A stretch of 64,000 bases of DNA from contig CBIHPK010000006.1 of assembly GCA_966211675.1 (NCBI GenBank), positions 1 to 64,000 of the forward strand, in the 5' to 3' direction. Positions within the stretch are counted from its first letter, which is position 1. Every line of letters begins with the position of its first letter. The notes under the pieces were generated by a model. That model had not been told where the DNA came from. It did not search any database and was given only the letters and a program-made list of their open reading frames with translations. Position numbers and translations under genes: made by a program. Source of the stretch: SCUS01 sp966211675 (GTDB lineage Bacteria; Myxococcota_A; Polyangia; Polyangiales; Ga0077539). Positions 47,145 to 55,425 of this stretch are shown one piece after another.

Positions 47145-48713
47145 TCAGCGCCCCGAGCGCTCGACCGCGCGGCGCACCCGCTCCAGCGCGGCCAGGAGGC
47201 TCTCGTCGGAGAGGGTCTCCCCGATGGTCGCGGGCATCCGCCAGGTCCAGTTGTGCGGGCCCACGGTGGAGGGGGTGTTGATGCGATCGAGGGTGCCGAG
47301 CACGTCCTGCCACATCAACAGCGCGAGGTCGCCCGCGGCGCCCAGCAGGCCCGCCAGCAGCGCCTCGTGCACGACGTCGTTCCACCACGGCTCCGACGTC
47401 GGGACCCCGAAGGCGTGGGCGGCGGCCTTGCGCTCCCACTCCGGCATCGAATGCCACCACGAGGCCACCGGGTCGGTGTCGTGTGTGCCGAAGCACGCGA
47501 CGCTCACCCGCGGATAGGTCTTCGGGTCACGGAAGCGGCCCTGGTCCTGCTCCCAGCGCAGGACCTTGTAGCCCGGGATGCCGAGCGACAGCAGCGACGG
47601 GCGGACGTAGTTGGGGATGACCCCGAGGTCCTCGGCGATGACCCGCGCGCCGTGCTCCTGAGCGCCCTCCATCATGGCCCGCAGCACCGCCTCGCCGTGG
47701 GCGAGCTGCTCGGGCTCCGTCGGCGGGTCGAAGCTGCCCGGCAGGAGCCTTCCATCGGATGATCGCAGCCGGTCCAGCGGGCGGCTGTACGTCCGGTAGA
47801 AGCCGACGAGGTGGTCGACGCGGAAGCGGTCGCCGAGCATCCCGGCGTAGCGCGCCCGAGACTTCAGCCAGCGGAACCCGTTGGTGCGCATCACGGGCCA
47901 GTTGTACGGAGGCAGCCCCCACTCCTGGCCCTCTTCGTTGAACTGATCGCCCGGCACCCCGACGCTGGCGTCGTGGCGGAACTCCTCCCGCTTGGACCAG
48001 ACATCCGCGCTGTCCCGGCCGACCATGAAGGGCAGGTCGCCCATCAGCGAGACGCCCATCTTGTCCAGGCGGGCCCGCGCCATGGACCACTGCGAGTGGG
48101 CGATCCACTGGGCGTACTGGTAGCGGTGGATCTCGTCGCGGAGCCGAGCGGCGGCGTGCTCGAGCTGCGTGGCGTGGCGGTCGCGCAGGGGAGGGGACCA
48201 CTCCCACCACGGGGCGTTGTCGTGGTCGTCCTTGAGCGCGCGGAAGAGCGAGAGGTCCCAGAGCCACTCGCCCTGGGAGCGCACGAAGGCGTTGAAATCG
48301 CGGGCCCGGTCGGTGTCCTCGGCGAGGTGCCGGGCGGCGAACTCCTTCCAGGCCGCGTCGAGGATCCGTCGCTTGAGCGCGCGGACGCCCTCGTAGTCGA
48401 CCGAGGCGCGGGCGCGGAGCGAGTCGAGCGTCGGGCGGAGCTCGTCGAGCAGGTCTGCGGGAACGTCGGGCTCGGAGGCCCAGGCGATGTACACCGGGTC
48501 GATGCCGAAGGCGCTGAGCGCGCCGTAGGGGGAGGTCTCCCCGCCGGAGAGCTCGCCGATCGGGAGGAGCTGGATCAGCCGGAGCCCGGCGCGCAGGCCG
48601 AGCGAGCCCGCGTCGACGAGGTCGGGGATCTCCCCGATCCCCATCGAGCGATCGGTGCGCAGCGAGAACAGCGGGATCGTGAGTCCGGCGAGGCGTTGCG
48701 AGGTACGGTCCAT
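47145..48713 (-). CDS. malQ: 4-alpha-glucanotransferase (amylomaltase, GH77)
   Basis: GH77 disproportionating enzyme of 522 residues (family about 500 for bacterial short forms). Motifs seen: substrate-site LLPIGELSGGETSPYGALSAFGIDPVYI, the nucleophile Asp in DRFRVDHLVGFYR, acid/base Glu in ARVIAEDLGVIP and the FGTHDTDP block. It transfers alpha-1,4-glucan segments during glycogen or maltodextrin turnover. No other glycogen genes are in the window; the trehalose operon is 12 kb away. It is divergent from pgeF. Confidence 0.95.
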   Translation of the reverse strand: MDRTSQRLAGLTIPLFSLRTDRSMGIGEIPDLVDAGSLGLRAGLRLIQLLPIGELSGGETSPYGALSAFGIDPVYIAWASEPDVPADLLDELRPTLDSLRARASVDYEGVRALKRRILDAAWKEFAARHLAEDTDRARDFNAFVRSQGEWLWDLSLFRALKDDHDNAPWWEWSPPLRDRHATQLEHAAARLRDEIHRYQYAQWIAHSQWSMARARLDKMGVSLMGDLPFMVGRDSADVWSKREEFRHDASVGVPGDQFNEEGQEWGLPPYNWPVMRTNGFRWLKSRARYAGMLGDRFRVDHLVGFYRTYSRPLDRLRSSDGRLLPGSFDPPTEPEQLAHGEAVLRAMMEGAQEHGARVIAEDLGVIPNYVRPSLLSLGIPGYKVLRWEQDQGRFRDPKTYPRVSVACFGTHDTDPVASWWHSMPEWERKAAAHAFGVPTSEPWWNDVVHEALLAGLLGAAGDLALLMWQDVLGTLDRINTPSTVGPHNWTWRMPATIGETLSDESLLAALERVRRAVERSGR

Positions 48714-48760
48714 GTCAGGGACCAGGATTCTAACCCGGCCGCGCGGTAGGGTGGCCAGCG

Positions 48761-49510
48761 ATGATCGACGAGGTGGTGCGGAGGGCGGCGTCGTTTACCA
48801 GGGCGGGTATTCGCCACGGGTTCAGCACGCGCCAGGGCGGCGTGAGCGGCGGATCCTTCGCGAGCATGAACCTCGCGCGCAACGTCGGCGACGACCCGGC
48901 GGCGGTCGAGGAGAACCACCGGCGCCTCGCCGAGGCGGTGGGCTACGACCCTTCGCGGCTCTACGAGAGCTCGCAGGTGCACGGCGCGAGGGCGCTGCGA
49001 GTCGACGGCGCGGCGGTGCTCGCGACCCGCGCCGAGGAGGCCGACGCGCTGGTGACCTCGACCGCCGGGGACGCGGTCGCGGTGCGGGTCGCGGACTGCG
49101 TCCCGGTGCTGCTCGCGGCGCCCGGACGGGGCGTCGTCGCGGCGGTGCACGCGGGCTGGCGGGGCGTCGCGCAGCGGGTCATCGCGGCGGCGGTCGAGGC
49201 CATGGCGGTGGAGCCCGGCGCGATCATCGCCGCGGTGGGTCCGTGCATCGGGCCGTGCTGCTTCGAGGTGGGCGACGAGGTGGCCGAGCAGATCGCGGCG
49301 GCCTCGGGCGGCTCCGTGGTGGCGCGCCCCGCGGAGGGGGCGAAGCCGAGGGTCGACCTGCGGTCGGCGGTGTCGATGCAGATGCAGTCCATCGGGCTGA
49401 GAGGGGTGGAGCACGTCGGCGGCTGCACCATGTGCGACCCGACCTGGTTTCACTCGTATCGTCGAGATGGGAAGGCCAGCGGACGGCTGCTGGGGGCGAT
49501 CGTTGCGTAG
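48761..49510 (+). CDS. pgeF: PgeF/YfiH-family purine nucleoside phosphorylase-like protein
   Basis: Laccase-domain (DUF152) protein of 249 residues. The zinc-site residues are in SSQVHG (His), RVADCVPVLL (Cys) and AVHAGWRGV (His). GPCIGPCCFEVG and GGCTMCD are also diagnostic. Family members act as zinc-dependent purine nucleoside enzymes or in correction of peptidoglycan precursor errors; the older label polyphenol oxidase is less likely. It is followed 95 nt later by the kinase gene. Confidence 0.93.
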   Translation: MIDEVVRRAASFTRAGIRHGFSTRQGGVSGGSFASMNLARNVGDDPAAVEENHRRLAEAVGYDPSRLYESSQVHGARALRVDGAAVLATRAEEADALVTSTAGDAVAVRVADCVPVLLAAPGRGVVAAVHAGWRGVAQRVIAAAVEAMAVEPGAIIAAVGPCIGPCCFEVGDEVAEQIAAASGGSVVARPAEGAKPRVDLRSAVSMQMQSIGLRGVEHVGGCTMCDPTWFHSYRRDGKASGRLLGAIVA

Positions 49511-49605
49511 GAGAGACCGGGGCAGGGACGTTACGCGTCCAACGGTGTCGAGAGCCCTGGCGTCCAAGCCCGTAGAGTCGACGTTCTTGTTTGTGTGAGG
49601 CACGG

Positions 49606-51873
49606 ATGGTACCCCACCCCACCAGTCCCGGTTCGAGCCCTATGCGCACCTGTCCCGTCTGCAGTCGGCAGTACGAGCCCCCTGCGCAGTTCTGCCAGGT
49701 GGACGGGGTCGCCCTGCGCATCGACGCGCCCGCCGTCGACCCGTACCTCGGCACCAAGATCCTGGAGCAGTTTCGCCTCGACCGCGTGATCGGCGCGGGG
49801 GGCATGGGGGTCGTCTACGAGGGCTGGAACGACGCGCTCAGCCGACGCGTGGCGGTGAAGATCCTCCACCGCGACCTGGTCACGAACAAGGACATCGTCA
49901 CCCGCTTCCACCGCGAGGCGCAGATCGCGTCGCAGCTCGATCACCAGGGCATCGTGAGGGTGATCCTCTTCGGGCAGCTCCCGGACGGGAACCTCTACCT
50001 CGTGCTGGAGTTTCTCGAGGGCCCGACGCTCGCCGAGGCGCTCGAGAAGGAGGGCACCTTCAGCACCGAGCGCGCGGTGCGCACCGTGGGCCAGGTCGCC
50101 GACGCCATCGGCTACGCGCACCAGAAGGGGATCATCCACCGCGACCTCAAGCCCGAGAACATCGTGTTGACGAAGCGCGACGGCGAGGAGATCCCCAAGG
50201 TGCTCGACTTCGGCATCGCCAAGATGCTCGTCGGCGCGGCCTCCTTCGTCACCCAGTCGGGGCTGATCTTCGGCACCGCGCGGTACATCTCCCCGGAGGG
50301 GGCGGCGGGCGAAAAGGTCGACCAGCGCTCGGACGTCTACTCGCTCGGAGTGATGGCCTATGAGCTCATGGCGGGCCGGGCGCCCTTCGAGGCCGACGAG
50401 CCGGTGCAGCTGCTGGTGAAGCACATGCACGAGGTTCCGCCGCCGCTGCGAAAGTGGGGGCCGGCGATGGGCGTTCCGCCGGGGGTCGAGGACGTGGTGA
50501 TGCGCGCCCTCGCGAAGAACCCCGACGCCCGCCACGAGGACGCCGCGGCCTTCGCCCGGGCCCTGAGGGAGGCCCTCGCGGAGTGGCAGGGGGCGCCCCT
50601 GCGCTCGGTGATCCCGACCACCGGGATGGGGGTGATCACGCAGCAGCAGGCGCCGTCGATGCGAGCGCCCAACACCCTCGCTCCCGCGCAGGAGCGGGCC
50701 GCGGTGACGTCGACGCCGGCCGCGGCGCCCGTCGAGGCGAAGGCGGTGGTGCACCCCACGCCGGTGGTCAACGGGTCGCTGCGCGCGGGGGGCAACGGGG
50801 CGATGGTCCCGGCGCACGGCACCAGCCTGCCGCAGCGGGAGGAGTTTCCCGCGGTGGACCCTCGCGCCGTGGTCACGACGGAGCCCCCGGAGCCCCCGAC
50901 GGTGGCGCGACCCGCGCTGTCCGCGGCGCCGCCCGCGACCATGGCGATGCCCGAGCTGGTCACCGGGAAGGTGATCCCGCTCGACGACGACGTGCAGGTG
51001 TCGGGGCTGCGATCGCGACGGGTGACGCGCCCCACCGAGGAGGACGAGGAGCTGGTGCTCCCCCGGCGGCGCTCGGGCGTGTGGCGGGCGCTGGGGTTGA
51101 TCCTGCTGGCGGCGGCGATCGCCTCCGGGGTGATGGCCGCGGGGGCGTGGGGGCTGCGGATGTTTCCGGAGCAGCGCCGCGCCGACCAGGTGGCGTCGCT
51201 GCTGCGTCGGGCCAACGACGCGATGCGCGCCGAGCGGCTGACCCGAGCGACCAACCGGTACAGCGTCGAGGACATCACCGACGACGTGCTGGCCGTCGAG
51301 CCCGGCAACGCGAGGGCGCGGCAGCTCCGTCGCGCCGCGGCCGTGAAGCTGGCCAACAGCGCCACCGCGGCTCGCAACGACCATCACCCCGAGCAGGCGC
51401 TCCCGCTGCTGCAGGACGCCCTCCGGCTGATGGAGGACGCGACGCTCCGGGAGGAGCTGGCGACGACGCAGCGAGAGATCGACGCCCTGCGCGTCCACCC
51501 CGCGGCGGCGCCCGCTCCGCGCCCGCACTCGGCGGTGCGCCCGACCGCGCCCGCTCCGGCGACGAGCACCCCGGCGACCCGAGCCCCGGTGACCCGAGCC
51601 CCCGTGACGAGCGCCGCCCCGCAGGTGACGACTCCGCCACGCCGAACTGCCACACGGGGGCGAAATGGCTCGGAGCCTGCGATCCCGACGCCAGAGCCCG
51701 GGGTGACCTTCACGCCTGGGCGGGACCCCAACGAGCCTCCGCCCGGGCCGACGCTCCAGACGCCCTTTGGACCGATGCAGTTCCAGCTTCCGCAGGCGCC
51801 GCCGAGCGAGCCGGAGCCGGCTCCTGCGCCGGTGGATCCAGGTCCTGCGGCGCCGCACACGGGCGAGTTCTGA
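49606..51873 (+). CDS. Membrane Ser/Thr protein kinase with N-terminal zinc-ribbon remnant
   Basis: PknB-type kinase of about 755 residues. The ATG at 49606 has GAGG upstream; an ATG at 49642 is an alternative. Residues 15-35 hold CPVC-x10-C, a partial zinc ribbon. The kinase domain (about 56-325) is complete: GAGGMG (63-68), Lys85, HRDLKPEN (178-185), DFG (201-203), APE-like SPEG. A Pro/Ala-rich juxtamembrane region follows, one transmembrane helix (about 491-515) and an external domain with helical repeats and a Pro-rich tail. Orphan kinases of this shape are abundant in Myxococcota. Confidence 0.92.
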   Translation: MVPHPTSPGSSPMRTCPVCSRQYEPPAQFCQVDGVALRIDAPAVDPYLGTKILEQFRLDRVIGAGGMGVVYEGWNDALSRRVAVKILHRDLVTNKDIVTRFHREAQIASQLDHQGIVRVILFGQLPDGNLYLVLEFLEGPTLAEALEKEGTFSTERAVRTVGQVADAIGYAHQKGIIHRDLKPENIVLTKRDGEEIPKVLDFGIAKMLVGAASFVTQSGLIFGTARYISPEGAAGEKVDQRSDVYSLGVMAYELMAGRAPFEADEPVQLLVKHMHEVPPPLRKWGPAMGVPPGVEDVVMRALAKNPDARHEDAAAFARALREALAEWQGAPLRSVIPTTGMGVITQQQAPSMRAPNTLAPAQERAAVTSTPAAAPVEAKAVVHPTPVVNGSLRAGGNGAMVPAHGTSLPQREEFPAVDPRAVVTTEPPEPPTVARPALSAAPPATMAMPELVTGKVIPLDDDVQVSGLRSRRVTRPTEEDEELVLPRRRSGVWRALGLILLAAAIASGVMAAGAWGLRMFPEQRRADQVASLLRRANDAMRAERLTRATNRYSVEDITDDVLAVEPGNARARQLRRAAAVKLANSATAARNDHHPEQALPLLQDALRLMEDATLREELATTQREIDALRVHPAAAPAPRPHSAVRPTAPAPATSTPATRAPVTRAPVTSAAPQVTTPPRRTATRGRNGSEPAIPTPEPGVTFTPGRDPNEPPPGPTLQTPFGPMQFQLPQAPPSEPEPAPAPVDPGPAAPHTGEF

Positions 51874-51974
51874 CCGGGCGCTCCCGAGGAGGGGAGAGCT
51901 GGTACGGGGCTCGCAAACACTCCTCGTCGGAACAAGCGGCCCGCTATCAGGGCCCTCGACGAAGGAGAACGTCC

Positions 51975-52235
51975 ATGAACTTCCTGCTGTTTGCGGTCTT
52001 CGGCCTTGTGATCGGCGCCCTCGCCAAGCTCCTGATGCCGGGCCGCGATCCGGGCGGCTTCATCATCACCGCCATCATCGGCATGGTGGGATCGATGCTC
52101 GGGGCGTTCCTCGGTCGGGCGCTCGGCATGTACAGCAACGGGACCCAGTCCGCGGGCTGGATCATGTCGATCATCGGCGCGGTCCTGCTGCTGGGCATCT
52201 ACCGCATGGTGGTCGGCAACCGGGCCACGGCCTGA
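51975..52235 (+). CDS. GlsB/YeaQ/YmgE-family small membrane protein
   Basis: An 86-residue membrane protein with three hydrophobic helices. Typical family blocks are VFGLVIGALAKLLMPGRDPGG, IIGMVGSMLGAFLG and the C-terminal IIGAVLLLGIYR. The so-called transglycosylase-associated label is historical; function is unknown, with stress induction reported for relatives. GAAGGAG precedes the ATG. A strong hairpin follows the stop. Confidence 0.9.
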   Translation: MNFLLFAVFGLVIGALAKLLMPGRDPGGFIITAIIGMVGSMLGAFLGRALGMYSNGTQSAGWIMSIIGAVLLLGIYRMVVGNRATA

Positions 52236-52262
52236 TCGTTCGGTAACGTATCAACCACCGCA

Positions 52263-52301
52263 CGGGCGCGCTGGAGGGATCCACCCCTCCGGTCGCGCCC
52301 G
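52263..52301. terminator. Bidirectional terminator hairpin
   Basis: CGGGCGCG (52263-52270) pairs perfectly with CGCGCCCG (52294-52301), and inside it GGAGGG pairs with CCCTCC. It sits between two convergent genes ending at 52235 and 52334, so it can serve both. Only short T-runs follow on either side. Confidence 0.65.
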
Positions 52302-52333
52302 TCGGCTTTGTGGGTACCGGCCAGCGGGGGCGC

Positions 52334-53116
52334 TCAGCCCTGGAGCCAGTGCTTCTCCAGCCATTCGAGGGAGACTGGGGCCTCGCGCAGCGCGAGGTCG
52401 ATGCCGCGCACGTTGGGGTCGTGCTCCAGCGCGGAGCCCGCGTAGGCGCGGGCGTAGAGGATCCAGTTGGAGAGCTCGTAGTGATGGAGCAGCGGGGCGA
52501 AGCGGTGCCCGGTGAAGCGGTCGAGCGTGGCGGTGGCGCCGTCGACGTCGACGCAGCGCACGAGGGCGGAGGTCACGTCGAAGAGCAGCTGGCGGAGGTC
52601 TTCGAAGGCGCGCTCGGGCTCGGCCGCGACGGCGGTGAGCAGGGCCTCGAAGGCCTCCGGGGTGACGCCCTGAGCCTCGGCGACGTCGGCCATGGCGGGC
52701 ACCTGCGTCTCCAGGAAGTCGCACTCCGCTCCGCGGCCGAGGGTGCGGCCCACGAGGTAGAGGTCGAAGGCGCTGGCGATGGCCTCGCCGAGGAAGAGCG
52801 CGTCCGCGGAGACGGACCCGGAGCCGTCGGAGAAGAGGGCCTTGCGCGCGGCGTGGTGCCAGGCGACGTGCGCCACGACGTCGGCGTCGATGGTGTCGTC
52901 GACGAGGACGTCGCTGGGGTCCGAGGCGTTCCAGAAGGTGAGGTTGAGGAAGAGCGCGCGCGACCACGAGGCGTGCGGGGACCCTTCGGGGGGGACCCGG
53001 AAGCGCACCGCGTCGGAGAGCAGCATCTGCTTGAGGGTTTCGTAGAGGCCGATGTGTCGGAAGGATCGCTCGTCGCGGATGGTGAGGTCGGCGAGCGTAA
53101 GGGTTCGCAGGAGCAT
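52334..53116 (-). CDS. Hypothetical protein with His-rich helical motif
   Basis: A 260-residue, mostly helical protein without signal peptide or membrane helix. The ATG at 53116 gives MLLRTLTLADLTIRD. A notable segment is HVAWHHAARKALF (about residue 120), whose three His could bind a metal, followed by SADALFLGEAIASAFDLYL. No family was recognised. It converges on the GlsB-like gene across a terminator and is divergent from the ECF operon. Confidence 0.55.
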   Translation of the reverse strand: MLLRTLTLADLTIRDERSFRHIGLYETLKQMLLSDAVRFRVPPEGSPHASWSRALFLNLTFWNASDPSDVLVDDTIDADVVAHVAWHHAARKALFSDGSGSVSADALFLGEAIASAFDLYLVGRTLGRGAECDFLETQVPAMADVAEAQGVTPEAFEALLTAVAAEPERAFEDLRQLLFDVTSALVRCVDVDGATATLDRFTGHRFAPLLHHYELSNWILYARAYAGSALEHDPNVRGIDLALREAPVSLEWLEKHWLQG

Positions 53117-53161
53117 CGGGCGCAAGCTAGCACCGCCTCCGATCTTTTTTGCCCGGACGCC

Positions 53162-53248
53162 ATGGAGAACCGTAGGAAGCTCCGGGCGCGCGGCGTCTGG
53201 TACATCAGCGTGAACGGCGGCGAGGAGCGGATTGGACGAGCTCGATGA
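53162..53248 (+). other. Possible 28-residue leader ORF overlapping the sigma-factor start
   Basis: The frame from the ATG at 53162 runs MENRRKLRARGVWYISVNGG and on to a TGA at 53246-53248, overlapping the TTG start of the ECF gene by 17 nt. GAGGAG lies inside it and serves the TTG. It could be a leader peptide coupling translation to the sigma factor, or chance. Confidence 0.25.
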
Positions 53249-53759
53249 TGCGGTGCGCCGGGTGGTCCGCGGAGACACCGACGCCTTCCGGCGGATCGTG
53301 GACGCGACCAGCGAGGGCCTCGTCCGGCTGGGCGCGCGGATCGTAGGGTCGTTGAGCGAGGCGGAGGATGTGGTGCAGGACGCGTACGTGAAGGCCTACC
53401 AGGCGTTGATCAGCGGCCGCTTCGAGCAGCGGTCGAGCGTCACCACGTGGCTCCGGCACATCGTCACCAACACGGCCATCGACTCGCTGCGCAGCCGGTC
53501 GAGGCGGCCGGTGCCGAGCGAGACGGTGGCCGAGTCCGGCTGGGACGGCGAGGCGGGCGCGGAGGCGCACATGGCCCTCGCGGAGCTCAACGACCTGCTC
53601 GGGACGCTGCCTGCCGACCAGCGGGCCGCGGTGGTGCTCCAGAGCGTCGAGGGCCACGCGGTCTCGGAGATCGCGGTCATCCTGGGCTGCTCCGAAGGGG
53701 CCGTGGAGCAGCGGCTGGTGCGGGCGAGGGCTACGTTGCGAGAGAGGAGCGCATCATGA
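53232..53759 (+). CDS. ECF-family RNA polymerase sigma factor
   Basis: Sigma factor of 175 residues. Region 2 has AEDVVQDAYVKAYQAL and SVTTWLRHIVTNTAIDSLRSR; region 4 has LPADQRAAVVLQSVEGHAVSEIAVILGCSEGAVEQRLVRARATLRE. The TTG at 53232 has GAGGAG 5 nt upstream. It overlaps the next gene by 4 nt (ATGA), and that gene overlaps the third by 7 nt, forming a trio of sigma factor, small membrane protein and periplasmic-type protein. This layout resembles CnrH with its CnrY/CnrX partners (family comparison). Confidence 0.93.
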   Translation: MDELDDAVRRVVRGDTDAFRRIVDATSEGLVRLGARIVGSLSEAEDVVQDAYVKAYQALISGRFEQRSSVTTWLRHIVTNTAIDSLRSRSRRPVPSETVAESGWDGEAGAEAHMALAELNDLLGTLPADQRAAVVLQSVEGHAVSEIAVILGCSEGAVEQRLVRARATLRERSAS

Positions 53760-54037
53760 AGCGCGAGGCCGACGAGGCGATGGACGAGCGGTTGGCGAGC
53801 ATCGGGCGTCGCACGGCGGCGCTGCGCCCTCGCGGCGGGTTCGACGACCGGGTGATGCTGGCGGTGAAGGCCTCGCGGAGCCCCGGGCTCTTCGACGACG
53901 TGCTGCGCGCCGCGAGGGCGATGGTGCCGGTCGCGGTGATGGCGGCGGCGCTGGCGGTGGGCTGGGCGGCGCACGCCGATCGCGCGGCGGACACGGCGCT
54001 CGCGGCGAGCTTCGACGCGGTGGAGCTGGAATGGTGA
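53756..54037 (+). CDS. Small single-pass membrane protein, candidate anti-sigma factor
   Basis: A 93-residue protein with a cytoplasmic N-terminal part of about 55 residues (MDERLASIGRRTAALRPRGGFDDRVM), one transmembrane helix (MVPVAVMAAALAVGWAAHA, about 61-79) and a short external tail. The ATG overlaps the sigma-factor stop by 4 nt. Size, topology and position fit a CnrY-like anti-sigma factor, though no zinc-binding HxxxCxxC is seen. Role inferred from context. Confidence 0.7.
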   Translation: MKREADEAMDERLASIGRRTAALRPRGGFDDRVMLAVKASRSPGLFDDVLRAARAMVPVAVMAAALAVGWAAHADRAADTALAASFDAVELEW

Positions 54038-54471
54038 ACGGGCGCGTCAAGGGGGCTGCGGTGCTGATCGCGGTGTTCGCGCTGGGCTCGGTGGCGGGCG
54101 GGGGCGGGGCCTACGCGTGGCTCCGCCGAGACGACATCAACGGCGCCGAGGAGCACGGTCTGCGCAACCCGCGGCGGCTCCGGGCGCTCGAGCGCTCGCT
54201 CGACCTGACGGCGGCGCAGCGGGAGCGGGTGCAGGCGATCCTCGCGCAGAGCGGCGACCAGCGGCGGAGGCTCGCGCAGGAGATGTTCGAGCGCTGCGGC
54301 GAGGGGCTGCGGGCGCAGCACGACGCGGTGTCGGCGCAGATCCGCGCGGTGCTCACGCCGGAGCAGCAGGCGCGCTTCGACGTCATCGACGCGCAGCAGC
54401 GGGAGCGCTTTCCCTTTGGGGGAGGGGGTGGAGGGCGGAGGCGAGGAGGGCGAGAGCCGGGAGGGCTCTGA
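54031..54471 (+). CDS. Periplasmic Spy/CnrX-like LTxxQ protein
   Basis: A 146-residue protein with an N-terminal hydrophobic segment (AAVLIAVFALGSVAGGGGAYAW) acting as membrane anchor or signal. The remainder is helical, with LDLTAAQRERVQAILAQ and VLTPEQQARFDVI, two LTxxQ-type motifs as in Spy, CpxP and the metal-sensing CnrX. It ends in a Gly/Arg tail. It overlaps the small membrane gene by 7 nt. It is probably the signal-sensing part of the ECF system. Confidence 0.75.
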   Translation: MVNGRVKGAAVLIAVFALGSVAGGGGAYAWLRRDDINGAEEHGLRNPRRLRALERSLDLTAAQRERVQAILAQSGDQRRRLAQEMFERCGEGLRAQHDAVSAQIRAVLTPEQQARFDVIDAQQRERFPFGGGGGGRRRGGREPGGL

Positions 54472-54486
54472 GCGGGAGGGAGGGGC

Positions 54487-54702
54487 CTACTCCTCGACCT
54501 TTGCGAGGGCGACGATCGCCTGCGCCCAGGCGACGTACTTCCACTCCGCGAGGTCGCGCACGGTCTTCACGCCGAGCTTCGCCAGCAGCGCTCCGTGGTC
54601 GGCGGAGAGGCCCTCGAGGCCCTCGACGGGGATCTCCGTGAGCTGCTTCAGCGACATGCCTTCGTACTTCTTGTCGAGCGCCTTGTTGATGTTGATCGCC
54701 AT
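54487..54702 (-). CDS. Small helix-hairpin-helix-like protein
   Basis: A 71-residue protein. MAININKALDKKYEGMSLKQL is followed by IPVEGLEGLSADHGALLAKLGVKTVRDLAEWKYVAWAQAI, which has the pattern of a helix-hairpin-helix of the DUF4332/SAF type (GLSxxHxxLLxxLGVxTVxDLA). There is no signal or membrane helix. GGAGG lies about 7 nt before the ATG. It could be nucleic-acid-binding or a protein-interaction module. It converges on the LTxxQ gene with 15 nt between. Confidence 0.72.
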   Translation of the reverse strand: MAININKALDKKYEGMSLKQLTEIPVEGLEGLSADHGALLAKLGVKTVRDLAEWKYVAWAQAIVALAKVEE

Positions 54703-54786
54703 GACGGAGCCTCCAGAGAATGGGAGAGGGAGCGACGGACGAGCTCCCCCGAAGGGCGCAGTGATCGCCCGCGGCTCGCGGCGACG

Positions 54787-55425
54787 TCAAGGCGCTTGAG
54801 CGAGGCCCACACGCACCCACGAGGGCGCGTCCGGGCGATGGGCGATGGCGACGAGGTCGGCCGCCTCGTCGAGGTCGCGCTCGGTCGGCAGCTCGGCCCA
54901 GGACGCGCCCGCGAGGCGGAGGCGCTCCCGGGTCTCCTCCGCGACGGCGTCGGTGCTCCACGCCACGCCGTCGAAGACCGGCAGCGGTCGGTTGAGCCCG
55001 AGGAGGTAATACCCGCCATCGTAAGCCGGGCCCAGCACGGCGTCGTGCGTGGCGAGCGCTCGGAGGGCCTCGGCGACGCGCTCCGCGGTGACCCCGAGGC
55101 AGTCGGTTCCGACCAGCAGCACCGGGCCGTCGCCCTCGGAGAAGGCGCTCTCCATCGCCGCGGTGAGACGCTCGCCGAGGTCTCCCTGGCGCTGAGCGAT
55201 CCAGCGGTGGCAGGGGCCCAGCCAGCGCTCGGTCTCGTCGCGCAGGTCCGACGGGGTGAAGGCCACCCAGCGCTGCCAGCGATCGTCGCGCAGCTGGTCC
55301 ATCAGGGTGGCTCCGCACCAGCGGTAGAGCTCGAGCGCTCGCGCCTCGCCCACGACCCGAGCGAGCCGGGTCTTCACCTGACCCAGGACGGGCGCCCTGG
55401 CGAAGACGATCACCCTCGGGCTCAA
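54787..55425 (-). CDS. DUF2064/TIGR04282-type glycosyltransferase
   Basis: A 212-residue protein of the GT-A-like family that contains FARAPVLGQVKTRLA (residues 8-22), VGTDCLGV and GPAYDGGYYLLGL. These match the TIGR04282 group, a nucleotide-sugar-transferase-like family often encoded beside glycosyltransferases. The TTG start overlaps the upstream stop by 4 nt. The product is not known. It is last of a three-gene operon. Confidence 0.85.
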   Translation of the reverse strand: MSPRVIVFARAPVLGQVKTRLARVVGEARALELYRWCGATLMDQLRDDRWQRWVAFTPSDLRDETERWLGPCHRWIAQRQGDLGERLTAAMESAFSEGDGPVLLVGTDCLGVTAERVAEALRALATHDAVLGPAYDGGYYLLGLNRPLPVFDGVAWSTDAVAEETRERLRLAGASWAELPTERDLDEAADLVAIAHRPDAPSWVRVGLAQAP

